From an uncultured Dehalococcoidia bacterium (lineage in GTDB: Bacteria; Chloroflexota; Dehalococcoidia; Lucifugimonadales; Lucifugimonadaceae): a stretch of DNA of 64,000 nucleotides. The stretch spans positions 806,001 to 870,000 of the forward strand of contig OX638325.1 of assembly GCA_951812795.1 (NCBI GenBank). Reading direction: 5' to 3'. Position 1 is the stretch's first letter; every line of letters starts with the position of its first letter. Position numbers and translations under genes: made by a program. The notes below the pieces were generated by a model that saw only the letters and a program-made list of their open reading frames with translations, was not told the origin of the DNA and ran no database searches. Below are positions 40,494 through 49,206 of this stretch, one piece after another.

Positions 40494-43400
40494 TTAGGTG
40501 GTCAATCTCTTGTACAGCATCAAAAGGCGTTGTGGAAGCATGCTGACGTCTGGAAGAACCTCGTAGTTGAAGTCGTCCATCATGACTTTGAGGTAGTCAT
40601 GGCCTTGTTTGTCGACGGTTAGGCAGAACGGGACGATTCCCTCGCGCTTGGCCTCCATCAATGCCATGCGGGTGTCGTGCACCGCGTATTCTTTTTCGAC
40701 GCCCTCTCGGCTGTAGCCGCGATCTTGCGGGCGACCGTCCGAGATGAGGAATAGGAAGCGGGAACGGGAATCTTGGTTGGCGAGTTTCTGCGTGGCGTGG
40801 CGAATCGACGGCCCCATGCGCGTGGCGTGGAGCGGCGCGATGCGGTCGATACGGCGTGGAATCTCGTCGGTGAACTTCTCGTCGAGGTCTTTGATAACGT
40901 AGAACTCCACGTTCTCGCGACCGTATCCCGAGAACCCGTAGATGCCGTAGTCGTCGCCGAGGGTTTCCAAGGCGTTGATTAGGAGTACTACGCCCTCTTT
41001 CTCGACGTCGACGATGCGTTTGTAAGACTTTCGCAGGCCTTCTGTACGTCGTGATCGTAGCCAGACCATGTATTCGACCGGGTCATCCGGCGCACCCCAG
41101 TCGTCGTTTGGACGTTTGGCCTCTTCGATGGCTTCGGCCGTGGATGCGGACATGTCGAGGAGGAAGGCGACCGCTACCGAGCGCTCGGTTTTGTTGCGGC
41201 GCCAATAAATCTTCTCGTCTGGCGTGGTTCCGACACGGAGATCGATGACGGCCTCGAGCATCGGGTCGAAGTCGAGTTCCTCGCCATCTTCGAGCCGTTT
41301 CTGCTTGCGATACATTTCTGGCATCACAAGTTCGAACTGCTTCTTGATCATCGTCAGAAGCGAAGCGCGTTCGAGGAGAGTTTCGCGATAGAAACTGGTG
41401 TCACCGCTGCTCATCTCTTTTTCGTGCACCATGCACCAGCGCGGACGATACTCGTTGGCTCGGAAGTCCCATTCGTCGTACACGAATTGGTCCGAAGCTG
41501 TCGGCGTGAGCGGTCCGCCGTCTTCGTCAACATGTTGCATCGGCCCGGAGGATTGGCTTTGAGCCTGCGGATCGCGACGCTGCATCTCTTTGAGCAGGTT
41601 TTCGAGCATCTCCGCGAGTTCGGACGACATCTCTTCGCCGTCCTGCCCTTCTTGGATGTCGACCTCTGCGGAGTTTTTCATCATCTCCTCGAGCTGCTCC
41701 TGCGTCAATGGAGTCATCTCGCCCATGTCATCGTCAGCGAACTCGGCACCGTCCATCATCTGCATCTGCGCCTGCGACAGCAGCTGTGAGAGCTCTGGTT
41801 TGAACTCGCCACGGTAATCGACCTCTTGCGGAGACGAGTAATCCTGGTCTTCGCCCATATCCATTTCGTCCGACTGTTCAGACGACTCTTCGTCATCTCC
41901 CGCGCCTTCGCCGGGTTGCATCGACTCGATGAATGCTTGGATGATTCCCTGCAGGTCGTCTTCCTCGTCATCGTCGCCTTGCTGCTCGTCATCTTCCTCG
42001 TCGTCGTCGAGATTATCGAACTCGTCCTCGTTCAACTCCTCGTTTTTGACCTCAGTCAGCCAAGCGCAGGCCCGGATGGTGGCTTCGGCGGCGTCTTCAA
42101 CTATGGCAACGTCTTGCTGCATCAAGCGGATTAGACGTCGTAGTTTCCGCGCTACCTCCATGTGACGTTTCGGAGCAATTAGGTTTGCTGACTGTCCGAG
42201 GCTAATGCGGATCATGAACTCGACTAGTGCTTCGCGGGCCGGTAGCTCGGTCATGTCGGGACGTGATCCCAACGCGTCGTCTTGCACCGATCTGAAGCTG
42301 ACGGCTAAGCCGCGATAGGCGTCCATTACTTTGGAATCAACGCGGGTGCTTTCGAAGATGGTGAATGCGTCGTTGCCGAGTTTTCGATCCGGGAACAGGT
42401 CAAAGAAGCGGCTCATCGGGATCGGCGAGTGGTCTTGGTCCGTCCCATTTGTCGGTGCGCCATTGGTGTTGGCTGGAGGTTCAACTTGCGGTTTTTCTGC
42501 GATCTCGCTTGGTACCGCGTCAAGGGCAGATCCATTGGTGCCGATTAGTTGCGGCCTAAGATCGGTAAACATCGATGACGGTCGTTCGAAGCTGAAACGG
42601 AATGATCCGAACTCGATGTGTCCGGTCTGGTGCGTCGAGATGACCTTGTAAAACGCAAAGTTACGGTCTTTGCTCGGATGGCGATTGATGACCTTGGGGA
42701 GATAAATCGTTGTGCCTTCGGTCGTCGGTAGTTCGCCTTGGAACCAACCGATGTTTTTGTCGACCAACTGTTGAGCCGCCTGGACCTCGATCTCCTGCCC
42801 TGCCAACATGCGGCTGTACATGCGAATGATCTCGCGCACTCGATCAAGCTCAACGCTTGACGATAATGCATCAAGCATCTCGTGAGACTGCGCCGATTCG
42901 TTCTTGAAGTAGGGTTCTGCCGCGGTGGGTTTCTCGGCGAGTATTTCCATTCCGCGCCCGTGCCACTCGACGAGTTGGGGGAAGGTGACGCGTTCGAGCA
43001 CGCGCGGTCCGGTCGTCAAGAATGCTGATGAAGCCTCCGCCGATCCCTCGGCCGCGATCCGGTGGGTCAGGTCGATCATCGTGTCTCGCCATTCGTGCCC
43101 GACGCCGCCTATGGCGCGCGCACCGTCACGGATGACGCGGGATGGATCGACGCCTTCTTTGGTTGCGAGGCGATTGACCAGCGAAATAAAGCTGGAACGC
43201 TGCTCGCGCGGCATCTCGACCAGCGAATATTGAGCGGCGTCAAACATCGGTTGGACGTGCCGCCAAGAATTGTCAGCGACGGTGTTGGCTAATCCGATGA
43301 ATGCGCCTGCGTCCCGTCCTAGTTGCGGGAACAGATCGGCGCCTTTGTCGAGCGCATCGCCAGCCATGTCGTATGAACGGTGCGAAACCTCTTCCAAGAA

Positions 43401-43895
43401 CTCCGCGAAACGGCGTAGTTCATCGAACGACAGCGATTCCAGAAGTTGTGGCGTCGCCTCGAATAGTTTGCACGCGAGAGCGGATGATTTCCAAGTGCCG
43501 CGATAGAGGGATCGGCACGATTGAGCCCAATCGCCGATGTAGCGTGGTCGAAGGCGTTCAATCGCGCCGGGGCTGGCGCGAAAATAGGCCACCGCGAGAC
43601 TCGGTGACGCGCTACACAACTGGTCACCAATCTTCACCCAGCTTATGAACTGCCCGGCCGGGAGTTGGCGCTGGACGTTAGCCGAAGCGCTGAAAAGTTC
43701 CGCGCCCGCTTCCCACGACCGGACCGTACGCTTTGAAATCGTCAATCCGAGCTGCGCCCAATCGTCGAGCTTGTCGTCTGCGAGTCGTCCCGTAAGAGCT
43801 TCTCGTGCGAGATCAAAGTTGGACTGGACGGGCGATGGAAAGGTCCCAAGCTCCGTCCGCACGTTCAACATCGTCTGTTCATTGGATTGGGTCAT
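40494..43895 (-). CDS. NorD/CbbO-type VWA-domain protein
   Basis: 1133 residues. The N-terminal half is helical repeats of about 35-40 residues (for example VAYFRASPGAIERLRPRYIG, EATPQLLESLSFDELRRFAE). A very acidic low-complexity stretch follows around residues 620-700 (DDDEEDDEQQGDDDEEDD), then a C-terminal VWA domain with MIDAS motif DMSAS near residue 910. In CbbO and NorD, this protein pairs with a MoxR-type ATPase to remodel or activate a metalloenzyme. The matching ATPase lies two genes upstream. No Rubisco or nitric-oxide reductase gene is near. Confidence 0.85.
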   Translation of the reverse strand: MTQSNEQTMLNVRTELGTFPSPVQSNFDLAREALTGRLADDKLDDWAQLGLTISKRTVRSWEAGAELFSASANVQRQLPAGQFISWVKIGDQLCSASPSLAVAYFRASPGAIERLRPRYIGDWAQSCRSLYRGTWKSSALACKLFEATPQLLESLSFDELRRFAEFLEEVSHRSYDMAGDALDKGADLFPQLGRDAGAFIGLANTVADNSWRHVQPMFDAAQYSLVEMPREQRSSFISLVNRLATKEGVDPSRVIRDGARAIGGVGHEWRDTMIDLTHRIAAEGSAEASSAFLTTGPRVLERVTFPQLVEWHGRGMEILAEKPTAAEPYFKNESAQSHEMLDALSSSVELDRVREIIRMYSRMLAGQEIEVQAAQQLVDKNIGWFQGELPTTEGTTIYLPKVINRHPSKDRNFAFYKVISTHQTGHIEFGSFRFSFERPSSMFTDLRPQLIGTNGSALDAVPSEIAEKPQVEPPANTNGAPTNGTDQDHSPIPMSRFFDLFPDRKLGNDAFTIFESTRVDSKVMDAYRGLAVSFRSVQDDALGSRPDMTELPAREALVEFMIRISLGQSANLIAPKRHMEVARKLRRLIRLMQQDVAIVEDAAEATIRACAWLTEVKNEELNEDEFDNLDDDEEDDEQQGDDDEEDDLQGIIQAFIESMQPGEGAGDDEESSEQSDEMDMGEDQDYSSPQEVDYRGEFKPELSQLLSQAQMQMMDGAEFADDDMGEMTPLTQEQLEEMMKNSAEVDIQEGQDGEEMSSELAEMLENLLKEMQRRDPQAQSQSSGPMQHVDEDGGPLTPTASDQFVYDEWDFRANEYRPRWCMVHEKEMSSGDTSFYRETLLERASLLTMIKKQFELVMPEMYRKQKRLEDGEELDFDPMLEAVIDLRVGTTPDEKIYWRRNKTERSVAVAFLLDMSASTAEAIEEAKRPNDDWGAPDDPVEYMVWLRSRRTEGLRKSYKRIVDVEKEGVVLLINALETLGDDYGIYGFSGYGRENVEFYVIKDLDEKFTDEIPRRIDRIAPLHATRMGPSIRHATQKLANQDSRSRFLFLISDGRPQDRGYSREGVEKEYAVHDTRMALMEAKREGIVPFCLTVDKQGHDYLKVMMDDFNYEVLPDVSMLPQRLLMLYKRLTT

Positions 43896-44517
43896 CGTTC
43901 ATCTCGTCGATGTCGAGATGTGACATCGTGTTGTGAATAATCCTTGCGGTTGCGCCCCAGATGATTCTGCCTTCGTGCTCGATCGCGTCCCACCTGCGCG
44001 TTACGTCGTCTCGCATGAGTGTTATTTGCCGACGCGCGGATGCGTCGGCCAAGCGAAGAACCGGTATGTACGCGTAGTCGCCAACCTCTTCTTCCGCAAT
44101 TGTCAAGTGTGCATTCTCGCACAACTGGCCTGCGAACGGCCAGACCTCGAATCCAGTTCCGGTAATCACTTTCGGCAACGGTCCCCATGCGTCGATCAAG
44201 GTCTTCGGAACCCCAATTTCCTCATGAGTTTCACGCAACGCGGTGGCGAGCAGAGATTCGTCGGTTGGTTCGGCGACACCTCCGGGAAATGCCCATTCCG
44301 TCCGATGATTGCCACGGTGAGCGGCCCGCCTAATGAGCAGCATCGTGGAATCTTTTTCACGAGCTGCAAACAGCACCGCGACGGCGGCTCTGCGTCTTGG
44401 CAATTCGGGATCTAACCCCTCGGGTGGAGCGGTTTCACCAGGCAACTCCCCAATGTGCGGACGCGTCAGTCTGCGCTTTGCGTATGCCATGAACTCGGAT
44501 GCCGGGAGTTGGTTCAC
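43879..44517 (-). CDS. NUDIX hydrolase (CoA-pyrophosphatase-like)
   Basis: 212 residues from a GTG at 44517 that overlaps the NorQ-like stop as GTGA. The Nudix box is GGVAEPTDESLLATALRETHEEIG, with all consensus Gly, Glu and Arg positions present. Upstream RAAVAVLFAARE and RRAAHRGNHRTEWAFP fit the CoA/ADP-ribose group. It hydrolyses a nucleoside diphosphate-linked compound. Its 3' end overlaps the NorD-like gene by 17 bp, so it is embedded in this operon. With coaE two genes upstream, CoA turnover is plausible. Confidence 0.85.
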   Translation of the reverse strand: MNQLPASEFMAYAKRRLTRPHIGELPGETAPPEGLDPELPRRRAAVAVLFAAREKDSTMLLIRRAAHRGNHRTEWAFPGGVAEPTDESLLATALRETHEEIGVPKTLIDAWGPLPKVITGTGFEVWPFAGQLCENAHLTIAEEEVGDYAYIPVLRLADASARRQITLMRDDVTRRWDAIEHEGRIIWGATARIIHNTMSHLDIDEMNDDPIQ

Positions 44518-45407
44518 GGGAAGATCGACGAAACAACCTCGTCAATGCTGCGTTGCACTTGTGCGTCGTCGGTGATGCCCCAAGTGACCGCCACTTGGCA
44601 CGCACGGCGCGGGTTGATGCCTTCGTTGATCAGTTTCGCGGCGTAGATCAAGACACGAGTGCTCGCGCCTTCTTCCAGACCGTGTTCTCGCAGGTTACGT
44701 ATCTTTCCACCCAACGCGGCGAGCAGTGCGGCGTTTTCGCCTTCGCAACCAGATTCGTGGGAGATAATCTGCGCCTCGTGCTCTTCATCCGGGAAATCGA
44801 ACTCCAACGCGACAAAGCGCTGGCGGGTGCTGTGTTTCAGATCTTTGACCGCGTTTTGATATCCGGGGTTGTACGACACAACTAGCAAGAAACCGTCGGC
44901 CGCGTCGATCACCAGACCCAGTTTGTCAATCGTCAACGTGCGGCGGTGGTCGGTCAACGGGTGGATGATGACCGTGGTGTCTTTCCGAGCTTCGACGACT
45001 TCGTCTAGGTAACAGATGCCACCCGATTTCACGGCGCGTGTCAAAGGCCCGTCTTGCCATCTCGTCCCGTCACGATCGAGAAGGTACCGACCGATTAGGT
45101 CGGACGCGGTCAGGTCCTCGTGACATGCCACGGTAACTAACGGCAGGGATTCTGGGTGACCGTTGGAACTTGCATCGGCCTTTGGCTGCGGTTTGGCGAC
45201 GGTTAGTTCCTCACCCAATCGCCATGACATGTGCTCGACGAATCGGGTTTTGCCGGTTCCGGTTGGGCCCTTGAGCAATACGGGCACGCGCTGGTGATAC
45301 GCGGCTTCGAAGATCTCGATCTCGTCGGCTAGCGGGAGGTAGTACGGTTCATCGGTGATGACGTACTCCTCGATAATCGTCTGGTTGTAGATCTGCTCAG
45401 TCGCCAT
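44514..45407 (-). CDS. NorQ/CbbQ-type MoxR AAA+ ATPase
   Basis: About 297 residues from the ATG at 45407 (MATEQIYNQTIIEEY). Walker A is LLKGPTGTGKTRFVEHM, Walker B GGICYLDEVVEAR, sensor region FLLVVSYNPGYQNAVKDLK, and the C terminus has the CbbQ_C pattern (STRVLIYAAKLINEGINPRRA). It forms ring ATPases with a VWA partner and activates client enzymes. Its VWA partner is the NorD-like gene at 40494, with the NUDIX gene between. Confidence 0.9.
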   Translation of the reverse strand: MATEQIYNQTIIEEYVITDEPYYLPLADEIEIFEAAYHQRVPVLLKGPTGTGKTRFVEHMSWRLGEELTVAKPQPKADASSNGHPESLPLVTVACHEDLTASDLIGRYLLDRDGTRWQDGPLTRAVKSGGICYLDEVVEARKDTTVIIHPLTDHRRTLTIDKLGLVIDAADGFLLVVSYNPGYQNAVKDLKHSTRQRFVALEFDFPDEEHEAQIISHESGCEGENAALLAALGGKIRNLREHGLEEGASTRVLIYAAKLINEGINPRRACQVAVTWGITDDAQVQRSIDEVVSSIFP

Positions 45408-45427
45408 TGGGCATCCATTCGGTGCTA

Positions 45428-46021
45428 TTAATTGGTGATCGTTTCCCACAACGCGGAGACACGTTGCTCCAATTGGGTTAAATCACCATCGTTACAGATT
45501 GTCGTTTCTGCTCGTTCGATTCTGGTTTCAGGTGCAAGCTGCGCGTCGATTCGCCGACGCACATCGCGTTCGGGCAATCCCGTATTTTGCATGATGCGCG
45601 CCAACCTTTGATGATATGACGCTTCGACGGTCCAGACGTGATCGGCTAGGACATCCCATCCGGCTTCGTACAGCACCGCCGCCTCGATCACTGTCAACGC
45701 AACACCATCTTCGGCATTTCGTGCCAGTGCTTCTTCGAGCATCCCGCGGATGCGACGCCAAACTATGGTTTCTAGTGCTCGACGTTTGGTCGGGTCGGCG
45801 AAAACAATATTCCCGAGGGTTTTACGATCGATCTCCCCGTCATCCCCAATCACTTGTTCACCGAAAGTGTCCCGCACTTCAGAGTGTCCGGCGGTGCCTT
45901 TGGCGTATGCCGCATGCCCGAGCAGGTCAGCGTTCACCGTGCGGGCGCCCAACCGCTCCAAGATAATGACGGTTTCTGATTTGCCGGCCCCGATACCCCC
46001 TGTTACAGCTATGGTGATCAT
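45428..46021 (-). CDS. coaE: Dephospho-CoA kinase
   Basis: About 197 residues from the ATG at 46021 (MITIAVTGGIGAGKSETV), where the P-loop lies at the normal position; a longer frame upstream adds non-homologous residues. DADLLGH-type stretch VNADLLGHAAY and VLYEAGWDVLADHVWTV are present. It phosphorylates dephospho-CoA in the last step of CoA synthesis. The gene is divergent from selA, and precedes the NorQ-like gene by 20 bp. Confidence 0.93.
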   Translation of the reverse strand: MITIAVTGGIGAGKSETVIILERLGARTVNADLLGHAAYAKGTAGHSEVRDTFGEQVIGDDGEIDRKTLGNIVFADPTKRRALETIVWRRIRGMLEEALARNAEDGVALTVIEAAVLYEAGWDVLADHVWTVEASYHQRLARIMQNTGLPERDVRRRIDAQLAPETRIERAETTICNDGDLTQLEQRVSALWETITN

Positions 46022-46154
46022 CGACGGTTTTAGCGGAGCGCGCAAAGCGGTTCGATGCGAAGTCCGCAAGTAGAATATTTTACTACTTTGTGAACTGCGT
46101 AATACGAATTGCGCCTTGTAGAAATCGCAACGCGGTTTCACCAAAATCACCGAT

Positions 46155-47576
46155 TTGGCGACTAAAGACCCTCAAGATGAACGCGATTTAGCATCGCAAC
46201 TTCGGACGCTACCAAGCGTCGATTCTCTTTTGTCAGATCCTGCACTTGTCGAGCTAGCTCAGGATTACCCTCGACCCTTCATTGTTGAACAGGCGCGCCA
46301 GCGAGTGGCTTCGATACGCGCTTCGATACTCAACGGCGATGGCGGGTCCCAAATTGATGCGATCGAACGATTGGTCGACGATATCGTCGAAGACGCCTCT
46401 CGGCGGTGGGTCCCTTCGCCGACGCGATTGATCAATGCGACGGGTGTCATCATCCACACGAACTTGGGTCGTGCACCGTTGAGCGAAGACGCGGCCAGAG
46501 CAGCACAGATCGCATCGCTCAGGTATTCAGATCTGGAATACGACATCGAAGTCGGCGGGCGCGGTTCTAGGCATCAACACATCTCCTCGATCTTGAGCGC
46601 CGTGACTGGGGCCGAAACGGGCATTGCGGTGAATAACAATGCCGCCGCCGCCCTACTCGCGCTGAGCGCGATTGCTGGTCACGGGGGCGATGTCTTGGTT
46701 TCACGCAGTGAGGCGGTCGAGATCGGTGGTGGTTTTCGGGTACCCGATGTGATGGCGCAATCGGGTGCCAACTTAGTGGATGTTGGAACAACGAACCGCA
46801 CCTACGCCCGAGATTACGAGGCTGCGATCGGTCCGAACACTTCGGCGATCCTGAAGGTGCATCGCTCGAACTTCGCCATCGCGGGCTTTGTCCACGAAGA
46901 CCCGCTTTCCGAAATCGTTGACGTAGCCAATCGCCACGAGATTCCGGTGCTCCACGATCTTGGCTCTGGGTGTCTCATCGATACGGCGGCGTTCGGCATT
47001 GAACACGAACCGACGGTACAAGAATCGGTTGATGCTGGAGCTGCCCTTACATTGTTTTCGGGCGACAAGCTCCTCGGCGGACCGCAAGCGGGCATTATCG
47101 TCGGTAGTTCCGATCTGGTCGGCCAAGTTTCACAGCACCCGCTCGCGCGGGCAGTTCGTATCGACAAGATGACGCTCGCAGCACTCAACTCGACGCTTCG
47201 ATCGTACATCCGCGGTGCGGCGATCGAAGAACTGCCGATATTGCGCATGATGTCGGCGTCGGTAGATGAATTGCAACGAGTTGCCAAACGATGGTCTCGA
47301 GAGATCGATTCTGAGGTCGTGGATGGTTTGAGTGCCATCGGTGGTGGTAGCGCGCCCGGGCAGACTTTGCCGACAAAACGCTTGATGATCAACTCGGGAT
47401 TGCCGGCGGAGACCATCGGCGAACATCTCCGAAACTTCGATCCGCCGATCATAGGCAGGATTGAAAATGAACGGTACTTCCTTGATCCGCGCACCGTATT
47501 GCCTGAAGAACGCGACGTGGTCGCGGCTGCCCTTCGGTCACTGGCCGGATCGGTTGATTCGCATTCAAACCGATAA
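46155..47576 (+). CDS. selA: L-seryl-tRNA(Sec) selenium transferase
   Basis: 473 residues from a TTG at 46155. Motifs: INATGVIIHTNLGRAPLS, VNNNAAAALLALSAIA, DLGSGCLID, and the PLP-lysine FSGDKLLGGPQAGIIVG. It converts Ser-tRNA(Sec) to Sec-tRNA(Sec), so the organism probably makes selenoproteins. No selB, selD or tRNA(Sec) is visible within this window. Confidence 0.93.
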   Translation: MATKDPQDERDLASQLRTLPSVDSLLSDPALVELAQDYPRPFIVEQARQRVASIRASILNGDGGSQIDAIERLVDDIVEDASRRWVPSPTRLINATGVIIHTNLGRAPLSEDAARAAQIASLRYSDLEYDIEVGGRGSRHQHISSILSAVTGAETGIAVNNNAAAALLALSAIAGHGGDVLVSRSEAVEIGGGFRVPDVMAQSGANLVDVGTTNRTYARDYEAAIGPNTSAILKVHRSNFAIAGFVHEDPLSEIVDVANRHEIPVLHDLGSGCLIDTAAFGIEHEPTVQESVDAGAALTLFSGDKLLGGPQAGIIVGSSDLVGQVSQHPLARAVRIDKMTLAALNSTLRSYIRGAAIEELPILRMMSASVDELQRVAKRWSREIDSEVVDGLSAIGGGSAPGQTLPTKRLMINSGLPAETIGEHLRNFDPPIIGRIENERYFLDPRTVLPEERDVVAAALRSLAGSVDSHSNR

Positions 47577-47645
47577 CCTGCGTACCTTTCGCACCAAGGA
47601 TCTGTTGCTCAACCGAGCTGACGGCGGATTCACGGCCAGATCATG

Positions 47646-47706
47646 TGCGTTTCCCCGTTGCACCGCCCCTCTGGATTCCGGCGTACGCCGGAATGACGGT
47701 GGTGGC
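47646..47706. repeat. Palindromic repeat between selA and rarA
   Basis: It has GCGTTTCC, then ATTCCGGC-GTAC-GCCGGAAT (hairpin 47675-47694) and GACGGTGG. The match to the in-gene copy at 14869-14929 extends across both flanks, with only the loop and a few bases differing. It is intergenic here and may work as a terminator for selA. Confidence 0.85.
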
Positions 47707-47750
47707 GCGCCAAAGCGCGGCGACGTCCAGAAGTGGTTTAACGTTCTGTC

Positions 47751-49082
47751 ATGACGTTGTTCGATGATCGAAGAAAAGCGATACTGAATCGCCAAGCTCC
47801 GCTGGCGACGCGGATGCGGCCGAGGAATCTTGATGAGTTCGTCGGGCAACAGAAACTCGTCGGTCCGGGGCGGGTCGTCAGACGGATGATTGAGCGGGAT
47901 CGGCTGCATTCGATGATCCTGTGGGGACCGCCAGGCAGTGGCAAGACTACGCTTGCGCAAGTGATTTCAGGTGTGACCAAGAGTTTCTTCGCTGAAATGT
48001 CTGCCGTTACGTCTGGGGTGCGCGACATCCGAAGCGAAGCCGCGGACGCGCAGCATCGGATCGGTTCGACGGGAACGCGCACGATCTTGTTCGTCGACGA
48101 GATACACCGCTTCTCAAAATCTCAGCAGGACGCATTGCTGCCCCACGTCGAAGCGGGAACATTCATCCTCATCGGAGCCACCACCGAAAATCCGTCGTTC
48201 GAGGTGAATGCTCCACTACTCTCGCGAACCCGCGTCTACACCATCGAACCGCTTGAAGATGCCGACATGGACACGATCATTAACGCGGCACTCGAGGATC
48301 TGGAGCGCGGACTCGCTGCGGTCAATCCAGTACTGGATGATGAAGCGCGTTCGTTTCTGTTGCGGGCATCGAATGGCGACGCGCGATCGGCGCTGAATGC
48401 GCTCGAGGTGGCTGTTGATTCGGCTGCGGAGGAAGACGGTACTCGAACGATAACGGTCGAACTCGTCGAACAGGCGATAGAGAAGCGATCTCGCTACGAT
48501 CGTCTCGGCGATATGCATTACGACACCATATCTGCCTTCATAAAAAGCATCCGTGCCTCGGACCCGGACGCAGCGGTCTACTACCTGGCAAGGATGATCG
48601 ACGCCGGCGAAGATCCGCTCTTCATCGCCCGGAGGTTGGTAATCTCGGCGGCGGAAGATATCGGACTGGCGAATCCCAATGGGCTTGCGGTTGCGGTTGC
48701 GGCACAGCAGGCGGTCAGTTTTGTCGGCATGCCCGAAGGTCGCATCCCGCTCGCAGAAGCGACGATATTCCTCGCCTCGGCGCCGAAATCGAACTCTGCG
48801 TATCTGGCGATCGACAAAGCCTTAGGGCAGGTTCGGGCAAATCGCGATGAGCCAGTGCCGATGCATCTCCGGAACGCGCCGACTGGGTTGATGCGCCGAA
48901 TTGGGTACGGGAAGGGTTACGAGTATCCGCATGATGCTCCGGGGCATTTCGTGCAGGCGGAAAATCTGCCTGAGAATGTGCGCGGAGAACGGTTTTACGA
49001 GCCGGGGGAGTTGGGAGCGGAGAGGCAGATCGCGGAGCGGTTGCGGGGTTGGTGGGGGGAGGGATTCACCAAGGATGAGTAA
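47751..49082 (+). CDS. rarA: Replication-associated recombination protein A (MgsA/RarA family AAA+ ATPase)
   Basis: 443 residues. Walker [17 protein letters not shown], Walker [21 protein letters not shown], sensor [16 protein letters not shown], and the MgsA C-terminal part with [20 protein letters not shown] and [19 protein letters not shown]. It acts at stalled replication forks. The C terminus also has the late RarA pattern [19 protein letters not shown]. It lies 174 bp after selA. Confidence 0.94.
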   Translation: MTLFDDRRKAILNRQAPLATRMRPRNLDEFVGQQKLVGPGRVVRRMIERDRLHSMILWGPPGSGKTTLAQVISGVTKSFFAEMSAVTSGVRDIRSEAADAQHRIGSTGTRTILFVDEIHRFSKSQQDALLPHVEAGTFILIGATTENPSFEVNAPLLSRTRVYTIEPLEDADMDTIINAALEDLERGLAAVNPVLDDEARSFLLRASNGDARSALNALEVAVDSAAEEDGTRTITVELVEQAIEKRSRYDRLGDMHYDTISAFIKSIRASDPDAAVYYLARMIDAGEDPLFIARRLVISAAEDIGLANPNGLAVAVAAQQAVSFVGMPEGRIPLAEATIFLASAPKSNSAYLAIDKALGQVRANRDEPVPMHLRNAPTGLMRRIGYGKGYEYPHDAPGHFVQAENLPENVRGERFYEPGELGAERQIAERLRGWWGEGFTKDE

Positions 49083-49206
49083 CTTCCCAATCCATACACG
49101 ATTTTCAGAACCCATTTGCTAGGAATCACTGTTTTTCGCCATAAGTGCCATGACGTAATCGGCATCACAGGTACACTACGAGAATCGGCACGGTACCAAG
49201 TCAACA

